Positions 1 through 6,473 are shown, counted from the stretch's first letter. The stretch: DNA of 7,581 nucleotides from an uncultured Syntrophobacteraceae bacterium (GCA_937889795.1 CALBZH010000667.1:1-7581), one strand, 5' to 3'. Numbers and translations: made by a program. Notes: a model not told the origin generated them from the letters alone.

Positions 1-48
1 CGACCACCGAGATCTACACTCTTTCCCTACACGACGCTCTTCCGATCT
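1..48 (+). other. Illumina TruSeq/P5 adapter sequence (assembly contaminant)
   Basis: The first 48 bases match the last 48 bases of the 58-base Illumina universal (P5 plus read 1 primer) adapter, ending in the diagnostic ACGACGCTCTTCCGATCT. It is library-construction sequence, not genomic DNA. Frame 3 stays open through it into the following gene and would add the artefactual peptide YTLSLHDALPI to any gene call that crosses the junction. Only the first 10 bases of the full adapter are missing, consistent with an untrimmed read at a contig edge. Confidence 0.97.
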
Positions 49-143
49 TGATTCTCAAGGCCAAAGACCTCACGGTCGTGGTTGTGGACGCGAAGGCCCA
101 AGAGAGACTGGAGCACAGCCGACCGATTCAGGCCGCGGCGTAG
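49..143 (+). CDS. 3' end of an unidentified gene (partial)
   Basis: Reading codons from position 51 gives about 30 residues ending at the TAG at 141-143. They begin ILKAKDLTVVVVDAKAQ and finish SRPIQAAA. The hydrophobic beta-strand VVVVD followed by a polar helix looks like the end of a real protein, and codon choice fits the GC-rich neighbours. The segment does not resemble the ATP-binding C-terminus of a histidine kinase, although a kinase gene often precedes a response regulator. The LKAxDLxVVVxD pattern is loosely reminiscent of the last strands of an RCK_C (TrkA-C) domain, but the fragment is too short to assign. The gap to the next start is 57 bp on the same strand, so co-transcription is possible. 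The 5' part is lost at the contig end. Confidence 0.55.
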
Positions 144-200
144 CTGGCGGATCCGCGCGGCTCGCCCTCGAGTCAACGCGTGTGAAAGGGAAAGACCGGC

Positions 201-1559
201 ATGGAGAACCCTGGAAGGAGCTATCCTTTCCTCAACATCCTGGTGGTGGATGATGAGCCGACCATTCGGAAGGTCCTAAAACTGGCGCTCGAGGCCGAAG
301 GCCACCAGGTCATGACGGTGAGCAACCCCAAAGATGCCCTGGCTGAAGCCAACCGACGATTCTTCGACCTGGCCCTCGTCGATCTGCGTCTTGGCGCCGA
401 ATCGGGCATGGATCTGCTGACGGCATTGAAGGCTGCGTGTCCGTGGACGAAATCGGTGATCATCACGGCCTATGCCTCCATCGATACGGCGGTGGAGGCC
501 ATGCGGCGCGGCGCTCTTGACTATCTTCCCAAACCGTTCACCCACGATCAGGTTGCCGTGCTGGTACAAAAAGCTGCCCGGATTCGGATGCTGGAACAGA
601 AGGTTGAAACCCTCCAGGAGGCACTGTCCGCGGCAGCGCCGGAGGCGGAGATCTCCACTCGCAGTCCCGCCATGGAGCGCGCCCTCTCAATGGCTCGGCA
701 GGTCGCGGACAGTGAAGCTTCCATCCTCATCCGCGGGGAAAGCGGTACGGGCAAGACGATCCTTGCACGCGCCATCCACTCCTGGAGCTCTCGCGCATCG
801 AAGCCATTCGGTCTAATCTCCTGTCCCTCTCTGTCGACCGAGCTCCTCGAAAGCGAGCTGTTCGGCCACAAAAGAGGAGCGTTCACCGGGGCGGTGAGCG
901 ACACGCCGGGCCGCATTGCCGCCTGTGAGGGGGGGACCCTGTTTCTGGATGAGATCGGTGACCTGGCCATGCCCATACAGGCCAAGCTTTTACGAGTGAT
1001 TCAGGAGAAGGCCTACGAACGGGTGGGTGACTTGGAAAGCCGCCGGGCCAATGTGCGGATCATGGCCGCGACGAACATCGACCTTGATGCCGCCGTGAAA
1101 GCGAAGGTGTTCCGTGAAGACCTTTTCTACCGGCTGAATGTCGTGGAGATCGTCCTGCCGCCCCTCCGGGAGCGGCGTGAAGACATCCTCCCCCTGGCCG
1201 AGCACCTCCTGGCATTTTTTGCCAGGCAGAACCGCCGCAGCACGCTGGGATTCACTGAGGAAGCCAGTGCCGCCCTCCAGCATCACGACTGGCCCGGGAA
1301 CGTACGCGAGCTTCGAAACGCCATCGAGCGGGCCGTCCTCCTCTGCAACGAAGAGCGCATCGGAGCTCAGTACCTTGCCTTCAGACCGGCACCGGCTGCG
1401 CCGGGTCCCAATGTGGGGGACCCCGTTTCTCTGGAAGAGATCGAAGAAGCACATATCCGGCGAGTCCTGGCGTCGACCAGGTCCATCGAAGAGGCCTCCC
1501 GGATACTCGCCATGGATCCAGTAACGCTCTGGCGGAGAAGAAAGAAATACGGGATATAG
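201..1559 (+). CDS. Sigma-54-dependent response regulator (NtrC/AlgB-like)
   Basis: A 452-residue two-component response regulator that should activate sigma-54 promoters after phosphorylation by a partner kinase. Residues about 11-125 form the receiver: acidic pair D17/D18, phospho-acceptor D61, switch T89 and conserved K111 in LPKPF. A helical linker (about 126-150) leads to the AAA+ domain. This has Walker A GESGTGKT (179-186), the sigma-54 contact loop GAFTGA (226-231), Walker B LFLDE (247-251), arginine-finger region FREDLFYRLN (304-313) and WPGNVREL (364-371). The C-terminus (about 428-452, ending TLWRRRKKYGI) is a Fis-type HTH resembling the AlgB group. The length is typical of a full NtrC-class protein and no key residue is missing. 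AAAGGGA at 185-191 precedes the chosen ATG. The gene converges on the aap operon, and its target genes cannot be read from this window. Confidence 0.95.
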   Translation: MENPGRSYPFLNILVVDDEPTIRKVLKLALEAEGHQVMTVSNPKDALAEANRRFFDLALVDLRLGAESGMDLLTALKAACPWTKSVIITAYASIDTAVEAMRRGALDYLPKPFTHDQVAVLVQKAARIRMLEQKVETLQEALSAAAPEAEISTRSPAMERALSMARQVADSEASILIRGESGTGKTILARAIHSWSSRASKPFGLISCPSLSTELLESELFGHKRGAFTGAVSDTPGRIAACEGGTLFLDEIGDLAMPIQAKLLRVIQEKAYERVGDLESRRANVRIMAATNIDLDAAVKAKVFREDLFYRLNVVEIVLPPLRERREDILPLAEHLLAFFARQNRRSTLGFTEEASAALQHHDWPGNVRELRNAIERAVLLCNEERIGAQYLAFRPAPAAPGPNVGDPVSLEEIEEAHIRRVLASTRSIEEASRILAMDPVTLWRRRKKYGI

Positions 1560-1632
1560 TCCGGCGTCCCCCTTGAAAGCCCAAGACCCGAGCCTCCACT
1601 CAGGCCCAAGAAGGACGCGTCGCTTTCTGGAA

Positions 1633-2409
1633 TCAGTGGAGAATCTGACTGAGGAAAAGCTTGGTTCGCTCATGCCGGGGCTGGGAGAAGAATTCTTCGG
1701 GGGAATTCTGCTCCACGACCTGACCGGAATCCATGAACAGGACACGGTGGGCGACGCTCTTGGCAAATCCCATTTCGTGTGAAACCACGAGCATGGTCAT
1801 TCCCTCCTCGGCCAGCTCGATCATGGCATCCAGGACCTCCTTGACCATCTCGGGGTCCAGAGCGCTGGTCGGCTCATCGAACAGCATGACTTTCGGTTTC
1901 ATGCACAAGCTTCGGGCGATGGCCACGCGCTGCTGCTGACCACCGGAGAGCTGGCCCGGGTATTTCCTGGCCTGGTCGGCGATGTGGACCTTCTGGAGGA
2001 AATACATGGCGGTCTGCTCTGCTTCGGCCTTGGGGACCTTGCGGACCCAGATGGGACCGAGCGTCAGGTTCTCCAGGATCGAGAGGTGAGGAAACAGGTT
2101 GAAATGCTGAAAAACCATCCCCACCTCAGCACGGATTTTCTCGATGTTCTTGATGTCATTGGTGAGCTCGATGTTGTCGACAACGATCCTTCCCCGCTGA
2201 TGCTCTTCCAGCCGGTTGATGCATCGGATCAGGGTTGACTTCCCCGAGCCCGAGGGGCCGCAGATCACGATCCGCTCGCCCTTTTCCACATCGAGGTTAA
2301 TATCCTTGAGGACATGGAAGTCCCCATACCATTTGTGCAGACCGGCGATGTGGATGATCGTCCGGGCCGAGCCCCTCGTCTCGGACTTGCTGTCGGTTGG
2401 ATCGCTCAT
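1633..2409 (-). CDS. aapP: General L-amino acid ABC transporter, ATP-binding protein AapP
   Basis: The cytoplasmic ATPase that drives amino-acid import, expected to work as a dimer under the AapQ/AapM permeases. From the chosen ATG it has 258 residues, the usual length for polar-amino-acid ATPases (AapP/GlnQ/HisP). Visible motifs are aromatic A-loop WY (27-28), Walker [10 protein letters not shown] (51-59), Q-loop Q101 in [10 protein letters not shown], signature LSGGQQQR (154-161), Walker B VMLFDEP (174-180), D-loop SALD (182-185) and H-loop H211. The phrase [10 protein letters not shown] is characteristic of AapP. The frame is open further upstream to an ATG at 2436 and a TTG at 2460. I chose the ATG at 2409 because GGAAAG lies 9 bases before it and the length fits the family. 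It is the last gene of the operon, 64 bp after aapM, and ends 73 bp from the convergent regulator gene. Confidence 0.93.
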   Translation of the reverse strand: MSDPTDSKSETRGSARTIIHIAGLHKWYGDFHVLKDINLDVEKGERIVICGPSGSGKSTLIRCINRLEEHQRGRIVVDNIELTNDIKNIEKIRAEVGMVFQHFNLFPHLSILENLTLGPIWVRKVPKAEAEQTAMYFLQKVHIADQARKYPGQLSGGQQQRVAIARSLCMKPKVMLFDEPTSALDPEMVKEVLDAMIELAEEGMTMLVVSHEMGFAKSVAHRVLFMDSGQVVEQNSPEEFFSQPRHERTKLFLSQILH

Positions 2410-2473
2410 GAACGGTTTCTTTCCGGTTGGGCTCATGCCAGTCTGGGGATCGTGATCCAAGGCTCACGCCGCC

Positions 2474-3562
2474 TCATCTCGCCAGCGCCTTCTCGAGCCG
2501 CCTGCTGAAGCTCGACATGGAAAAGCACCCGAGAAAATACAGGACCGCTATGAAGAGAAACGCCTCCGTGCTGAAGCCCATCCATTCGGGGTTGGACAAC
2601 GTCACCTGCGTGGTCTTGAGCAGGTCGAAGAGGCCGATGATCACCACCAGGGACGTGTCCTTGAAAGCCGACACGAGGATGCCCACCGTCGGAGGGATGA
2701 CGATCTTCAGGGCCTGGGGCAGGATGATGAGCCGCATCTTTTGATAATAATCCAGCCCGAGGGATTCGGCCGCCTCGTACTGGCCCCGGGGAACGGCCTG
2801 GAGCCCCCCGCGCACGACCTCCGCGATGTAAGCCGCGGTGAACAGGATAATGGCCGCTTGGGCGCGAAGGATCTTGTTGACCGTAATCCCCTCCGGCAGA
2901 AAGAGCGGGAACATGACCGAAGCCATGAACAGCATGCTGATCAGAGGCACTCCTCGGATCAGCTCGATGTAAAGAACGCTCATGGCCTTGATGGCCGGCA
3001 GCCTGGATCGGCGGCCAAGGGCCAGGATCACCCCCAGGGGATAGGCAACGGTCAGCCCGAACAAGGAAAGCAGAAGGGTCAGGGAAATCCCGCTCCACTG
3101 GCCCGGCTCCACCGGCTGCAGTCCCAGGACCCCGCCAGGCATGAGGATCCCCATGGCAACCAGGCTCACTCCCCACGCAATGGCCAGCCCTTTGCTCCAG
3201 CGATTCGGTGAGCGTGTGTAGAGAAACAGGCCAACGATCAGAATAACGCAGCATAAGGGACGCCACTGCTGGTCGTGCGGATAGAAGCCAAAGAGGATGA
3301 AGCGCGCGTTGTGCGTCAGGACGGACCAGCAGGCCCCGGTTGTCGCCTTGCATGCAGCGCCCGAGGAAGTCCAAAGACTGTCGACCAAGGCCCACTTGAA
3401 GAGCGGGGGAACGATCCTGACCAGAACAAGCACCACCACGATGGTCAAGATAGAGTTGAGCGGGCCATTGAAGAGGTTCTGTCTCACCCACCCCAAAACC
3501 CCGACGCTGGTGACGGGAGGCTTAACATCCATTGCACTGGTCTGCTGAAGGGAGACATCCAT
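2474..3562 (-). CDS. aapM: General L-amino acid ABC transporter, permease AapM
   Basis: An inner-membrane permease of 362 residues, forming the translocation pore with AapQ. Hydrophobic segments are visible at about 36-57, 102-115, 126-142, 158-184, 203-222, 235-250, 290-311 and 334-349. The permease core occupies the C-terminal half. The EAA loop that contacts the ATPase is EAAESLGLDYYQKMRLIILPQA at 263-284, with the conserved glycine at G269. The extra N-terminal half with added membrane segments before the core is typical of AapM/BztC and longer than simple HisM-type permeases. GGAGAG is placed 8 bases before the ATG at 3562, which supports this start over a second ATG at 3532 with no ribosome site. 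Only 4 bases separate it from aapQ, so the two are translationally coupled. Confidence 0.92.
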   Translation of the reverse strand: MDVSLQQTSAMDVKPPVTSVGVLGWVRQNLFNGPLNSILTIVVVLVLVRIVPPLFKWALVDSLWTSSGAACKATTGACWSVLTHNARFILFGFYPHDQQWRPLCCVILIVGLFLYTRSPNRWSKGLAIAWGVSLVAMGILMPGGVLGLQPVEPGQWSGISLTLLLSLFGLTVAYPLGVILALGRRSRLPAIKAMSVLYIELIRGVPLISMLFMASVMFPLFLPEGITVNKILRAQAAIILFTAAYIAEVVRGGLQAVPRGQYEAAESLGLDYYQKMRLIILPQALKIVIPPTVGILVSAFKDTSLVVIIGLFDLLKTTQVTLSNPEWMGFSTEAFLFIAVLYFLGCFSMSSFSRRLEKALAR

Positions 3563-3566
3563 GGCT

Positions 3567-4769
3567 CTATCTCTCCACCAGGGCCATTTTTTTGTTGTAC
3601 CAGTTCATGAAACCCGACGTCAGAAGGCTGAACACAAGGTAGACGACCATGATGAGAGCGACCCCCTCGATGGCTTGACCCGTCTGATTGATTGTCGTGT
3701 TCGCGACAGCTACGAAGTCGGGATAGCCGATCGCGATGGCGAGCGAGCTGTTCTTGGTGAGATTCAGCAGCTGACTGGTGAGGGGTGGGATGATCACACG
3801 CAGGGCCTGTGGCAGGATGATCAGGGTCAGCACCAGCTTGGGCTTCAAACCGAGGCTCATGGCGGCCTCCGTCTGACCGCGCGAGATGGCCTGAATGCCC
3901 GCCCGAACGATTTCCGCCACGAAGGCCGACGTATAGAGCACCAGCCCCAGGAGCAGGGCACCGAATTCCGGGCTGACGTTCACCCCCCCCTGAAAATTGA
4001 ACCCTTGAAGCCGAGGAATCTCCAAGTCCGTCGGTGCTCCCCCGGCGACCCAAGCCAACAGGGGAAGCCCGAGAACCAGAGCGGCAGAGGCGGACCACAC
4101 CGGGAAGCTCTGACCCGTAAGCTCCTGGCGCCTCACGGCCCATCGTCGCATGGCGAAGCCAGCCGCGAGCCCGACCAGCAGGGCGATCCCCATGAAGGCA
4201 TGGATCGGGTGAGGGACCGGGACCGGGAGATAGAGCCCGCGGTTGTTGAGGAAGATGCTGCCGGCAATCGCCAGGGACTCTCTGGGATACGGCAGCACCT
4301 CGTGGAAAATGGCATACCAGAAAAACAGCTGGAGCAGGACGGGGATGTTTTGCAGGACCTCGATATAGCCTGCGGCGAGCCGGGAGACCAGCCAGTTGCT
4401 CGACAGCCTCGCCACCCCCACCAGAATCCCCAGGACAATCGTGAGCAGGTTCCCGATGAGGGCCACCTTCAGCGTGTTCAGAACCCCGACCCAGAGGGCT
4501 CGAGCGTACGTGTTGGCGGCCGAGTAGTCGATGAGGTGCTCACCGATCTCAAAGCCGGCCTCCCTCTCGATGAAGCTGAAGCCCGTGGCAATGGACTGCT
4601 TTCGGAGGTTGGTCTGCGTGTTGGAAAAAACCCAATAGCCGGCGAGCAGAACGACAGCGAGCGCAACGATCTGGTAGATCATCCCGCGCTTGGCCGGATC
4701 GTGCCAGAAGGGAACGCGTGCGGCCTCACCCATCCCATCTGTTGCTGATTCTTTCACCAAATGACGCAT
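3567..4769 (-). CDS. aapQ: General L-amino acid ABC transporter, permease AapQ
   Basis: An inner-membrane permease of 400 residues, partner of AapM. The N-terminal stretch HDPAKRGMIYQIVAL (23-37), followed by a membrane segment (about 31-49), is characteristic of AapQ. A periplasmic stretch (about 50-92) precedes the transport core. LNTLKVALIGNLL (97-109) opens the core, and an inserted region with two more hydrophobic segments (about 190-206 and 225-242) separates its halves. The EAA loop EAAMSLGLKPKLVLTLIILPQA is at 301-322, with G307 conserved. The frame extends upstream to a TTG at 4787. I prefer the ATG at 4769, which has GGAAGGG just upstream (rather close, about 2 bases from the end of the motif) and gives a family-like length. 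A third ATG at 4733 has no clear ribosome site. It lies 37 bp after aapJ. Confidence 0.92.
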   Translation of the reverse strand: MRHLVKESATDGMGEAARVPFWHDPAKRGMIYQIVALAVVLLAGYWVFSNTQTNLRKQSIATGFSFIEREAGFEIGEHLIDYSAANTYARALWVGVLNTLKVALIGNLLTIVLGILVGVARLSSNWLVSRLAAGYIEVLQNIPVLLQLFFWYAIFHEVLPYPRESLAIAGSIFLNNRGLYLPVPVPHPIHAFMGIALLVGLAAGFAMRRWAVRRQELTGQSFPVWSASAALVLGLPLLAWVAGGAPTDLEIPRLQGFNFQGGVNVSPEFGALLLGLVLYTSAFVAEIVRAGIQAISRGQTEAAMSLGLKPKLVLTLIILPQALRVIIPPLTSQLLNLTKNSSLAIAIGYPDFVAVANTTINQTGQAIEGVALIMVVYLVFSLLTSGFMNWYNKKMALVER

Positions 4770-4806
4770 GTCCCTTCCAAAGAGCAAGGCAGAGATCGAA
4801 TCGGTC

Positions 4807-5829
4807 TCATTTGAAGGGCGGGGCGTACATCAGTCCGCCGTCTTTCCATTGGGCATTGAGCCCTCGTTTGATGCCGAGCTTGGTCTTTTCGCCCACGTTG
4901 CGCTCGAAGACCTCTCCGTAATTCCCTACCATTTTCACGATGTTGTAAGCCCATTTCTCATCCAGGCCCAGGGCTTTTCCGTTGCCCGGAGTCACCCCGA
5001 GGAATCGCTGGATGTTGGGATCGGCACTCTTCAACATCTCATCCACATTCTTGGAATTGACACCCAGGTCTTCCGCGGCAACCATGGCAAGAACGCAGAA
5101 GTCCACGATGTCGCGCCACTGATCGTCTCCGTGGCGCACCACGGGGCACAGGGGCTCCTTGGAAATGATCTCAGGCAAAATGACGTAGTCGTCAGGTTGG
5201 GGCGCCACGGCGCGGATCCCCGCCAATTGGGATGCATCCGAGGTGAGCACGTCGCAGCGGCCGCCGAAGAAAGCCTGGTTCAGCTCGGTGTTCTGCTCGA
5301 TGACAACAGGCTTCATGGTCATCTTGGTGGAACGGAAGAAGTCTGCCGCATTCTGTTCCGTGGTCGTCCCGGGAAGCACGCAGACACTGGCCCCATTCAG
5401 CTCCTTCGCACTCTTGACCCCAAGCTTCTTGGGGATGAGGAAGCCTTGACCGTCGTAATAATTGGCTGACACGAAATTCAGCCCAAGATCCGTTTCCCGT
5501 GTGAGCGTACGCGTGGCATTGCGGCACAGCAGATCGATTTCCTTGGACTGCAGCGCCGTGAAGCGTGTCTGGGTGGTCAAGGTGACGAACTTCACCTTCT
5601 CCGGATCCGCGAAGACGGCTGCCGCAACGGCCCGAGCGGTATCGACGTCCAGACCTCGCCAAACGCCTTTTTCATCGGGCATGCCGAATCCGAAGAGCGC
5701 TCCGTTCACGCCCACGAGCAGATGTCCACGGGCTTTCACCGCATCCAGGGTCTCTCCCCCCCTGGCCAAAGCGGGTGCCACCAGCAGACAAACGACCACC
5801 ACCAACGCGAGTCTTTTCAACAGCTTCAT
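4807..5829 (-). CDS. aapJ: General L-amino acid ABC transporter, periplasmic binding protein AapJ
   Basis: A 340-residue periplasmic solute-binding protein that captures L-amino acids and delivers them to AapQM. The signal peptide is clear: positive MKLLKR, hydrophobic core 7-21, likely cleavage after ALA22. There is no good lipobox around C14, so the product should be soluble in the periplasm. Family landmarks are LVGVNGALFGFG (38-49), NYYDGQGFLIPKKLGVKSAKELNGA (123-147), VCVLPGTTTEQN (149-160), RCDVLTSDASQLAGIR (191-206), ISKEPLCPVVRHGDDQW (222-238) and the C-terminal GLNAQWKDGGLMYAPPFK. The ligand-side segment LLCRNATRTLTRE (100-112) deviates from the more usual LLSRNTTWTLSRD. Length matches AapJ. 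GGAGGAGGT ends 4 bases before the ATG, a strong ribosome site expected of the most abundant subunit. It is the first gene of the operon. Confidence 0.95.
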   Translation of the reverse strand: MKLLKRLALVVVVCLLVAPALARGGETLDAVKARGHLLVGVNGALFGFGMPDEKGVWRGLDVDTARAVAAAVFADPEKVKFVTLTTQTRFTALQSKEIDLLCRNATRTLTRETDLGLNFVSANYYDGQGFLIPKKLGVKSAKELNGASVCVLPGTTTEQNAADFFRSTKMTMKPVVIEQNTELNQAFFGGRCDVLTSDASQLAGIRAVAPQPDDYVILPEIISKEPLCPVVRHGDDQWRDIVDFCVLAMVAAEDLGVNSKNVDEMLKSADPNIQRFLGVTPGNGKALGLDEKWAYNIVKMVGNYGEVFERNVGEKTKLGIKRGLNAQWKDGGLMYAPPFK

Positions 5830-5833
5830 CGTG

Positions 5834-5842
5834 ACCTCCTCC
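5834..5842 (-). promoter_or_regulatory. Strong ribosome binding site of aapJ
   Basis: The minus strand reads GGAGGAGGT followed by CACG and the ATG at 5829. This near-perfect anti-16S complement fixes the aapJ start and is stronger than the sites before aapQ, aapM or aapP. Binding proteins are normally made in excess over their permeases, so the difference makes sense. Confidence 0.85.
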
Positions 5843-5867
5843 CCAGGACCTGACCGTTCAACCGGGT

Positions 5868-5890
5868 GGCAAAAGGACTGTCCTCTTGCC
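5868..5890. repeat. 23-bp near-perfect palindrome upstream of aapJ
   Basis: GGCAAAAGGAC at 5868-5878 and GTCCTCTTGCC at 5880-5890 form inverted arms of 11 bp with one mismatch around a single central base. It lies 38 bp upstream of the aapJ ATG. As DNA it has the form of a dimeric repressor or activator operator. As RNA it would be a 5' leader hairpin, though the one-base centre would force the innermost pairs open. No T-run follows on either strand, so it is not a standard terminator. The binding factor, if any, is unknown. Confidence 0.55.
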
Positions 5891-6254
5891 CCGGGCTCCT
5901 TCCTCGTGGGTCACGGCAAAACATCCTGCCGCTCGGATATTTCTTCGGGATTTGGCTGTGCGCAAGCCCGCTGGCTCGGATAAAGCGGATCCGAACCCCA
6001 GGGAGCACGAGATCACCTATAAGCCAACTGCAGCATGGATGCAAACGCTGTTTGGTAACATGGCGTACATGGGGACAACCGGGCATGGAGCGAGGTCGGC
6101 AAGGGCACAATGGGAACTGACAAACGTCATCAAGACGCCTTCTCCATACCTCAGATGGTAATGCGGCTGCCCGGAATGTTTCCCGTGCTCAACTTCGAGA
6201 TCAGACACCACAATAAGTAATGAGTGACGCCGATGCCGTGATCGACTTCCGTTA
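5891..6254. other. Intergenic stretch without a recognised gene
   Basis: This part of the divergent aapJ/kup spacer holds no reading frame that I recognise. A 91-codon plus-strand frame (5886-6161) and an 82-codon minus-strand frame (6265-6017) have composition and sequence unlike real proteins. A 36-codon plus-strand frame at 6110-6220 is the least implausible but has no recognisable relatives. The aap operon promoter is expected somewhere here on the minus strand, and only a weak candidate can be named. No IS remnants, terminal repeats or tRNA structures were seen. Confidence 0.5.
6016..6045 (-). promoter_or_regulatory. Weak candidate sigma-70 promoter for the aap operon
   Basis: On the minus strand TTTGCA (6045-6040) and TATAGG (6021-6016) are separated by 18 bases, each matching the -35 and -10 consensus at four of six positions. 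It would start an mRNA about 180 bases upstream of aapJ and include the palindrome at 5868-5890 in the leader. Such matches arise easily by chance, so this is only a pointer. Confidence 0.2.
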
Positions 6255-6284
6255 TTGACAAGCAATGGCGGAGAGAGCTAGATA
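6255..6284 (+). promoter_or_regulatory. Sigma-70-like promoter of the riboswitch-kup transcript
   Basis: A perfect -35 TTGACA (6255-6260) is followed after 18 bases by TAGATA (6279-6284), a weak -10 with three of six consensus matches. Transcription would start near 6291, only a few bases before the first paired base of the riboswitch aptamer (6296). That placement is what a leader riboswitch requires and is the main support for this promoter. The weak -10 keeps confidence moderate. Confidence 0.5.
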
Positions 6285-6295
6285 AACCCGCTAAT

Positions 6296-6405
6296 CGCTG
6301 AATCCCGCAAGTGCGGGAACGGGGGACCCAAATACGGGGGCGTATCGCCAAACAAGGCGTAGGGCAACCTCTTCGGCCCGAGCCCGTCAGCTAACCTCGT
6401 AGGCG
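6296..6405 (+). promoter_or_regulatory. c-di-AMP riboswitch aptamer (ydaO/yuaA class)
   Basis: A leader RNA that binds cyclic di-AMP and normally lowers expression of K+ and osmolyte genes when the ligand is high. Conserved blocks appear in the right order: GAATCC (6300-6305), GGGGGACCCA (6321-6330), GGGGCGTATC (6337-6346, family form GGGGUGAAUC), TAGGGC (6360-6365) and GTCAGCTAACCTCGTAGGCG (6386-6405), the hallmark block of the class. Visible helices are a closing stem CGCT/GGCG (6296-6299 with 6402-6405), a 5-bp hairpin CCCGC/GCGGG (6304-6308 with 6313-6317), GCC/GGC (6347-6349 with 6356-6358) and GGGC/GCCC (6362-6365 with 6376-6379). The gene downstream is a K+ transporter, the classic partner of this riboswitch. 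The call rests on remembered consensus rather than a covariance model, but the match is extensive. Confidence 0.92.
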
Positions 6406-6418
6406 TCGAGGGGGGAGC

Positions 6419-6473
6419 ACCTTCCGTGGAGAACATGGGGGCGTATCCTCCAATTCTGGTGATCCACGGAGGT
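6419..6473 (+). promoter_or_regulatory. Hairpin sequestering the kup Shine-Dalgarno (riboswitch expression platform)
   Basis: ACCTTCCGTGGA (6419-6430) pairs with TCCACGGAGGT (6463-6473): eight contiguous pairs TCCGTGGA/TCCACGGA plus three more past one bulged T. The 3' arm contains GGAGG (6468-6472), the kup ribosome site six bases before its ATG. The loop can form an inner stem GGGGG/CCTCC (6437-6441 with 6447-6451). Folding would hide the ribosome site, so the riboswitch probably acts on translation initiation. No T-run follows the stem, which argues against an intrinsic terminator. Which state of the aptamer favours this hairpin is inferred from family behaviour (ligand gives OFF), not shown by the sequence. 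Confidence 0.7.

Noticed and set aside
1560..1632. Possible bidirectional terminator between the response regulator and aapP
   Set aside because: Only a 6-bp pairing (GCGTCC at 1564-1569 with GGACGC at 1613-1618) across a long loop and a 4-bp GCCT/AGGC hairpin can be drawn, with no adjacent T-run on either strand.
2410..2460. N-terminal extension of AapP starting at TTG 2460 or ATG 2436
   Set aside because: The extra 17 residues have no counterpart in the family as I know it, and the ATG at 2409 has a properly spaced GGAAAG and yields the usual length. The longer forms remain possible.
3561..4748. A 395-codon plus-strand open frame antisense to aapQ, and a 352-codon minus-strand frame (3491-2433) overlapping aapM
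   Set aside because: They overlap intact, well-recognised permease genes, are extremely rich in Gln, Gly, Arg, Pro and Asp, and have no recognisable domains. They are the usual long shadow frames of GC-rich genes.
5916..5930. Minus-strand GGCAGGATGTTTTGC resembling a sigma-54 -24/-12 promoter before aapJ
   Set aside because: GG and GC are separated by 11 bases instead of the required 10, and sigma-54 promoters tolerate spacing changes poorly. No other GG-N10-GC pair with consensus flanks was found upstream of aapJ.
5886..6161. A 91-codon plus-strand frame in the aapJ-kup spacer
   Set aside because: No recognisable motif or plausible hydrophobic/secondary-structure pattern, no clear ribosome site, and it overlaps the palindrome and probable aap control region.
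6419..6473. The hairpin before kup as an intrinsic transcription terminator
   Set aside because: The stem is strong, but it is followed by GTTTGCC and the kup start codon, with no run of Ts. Covering the ribosome site explains it better.
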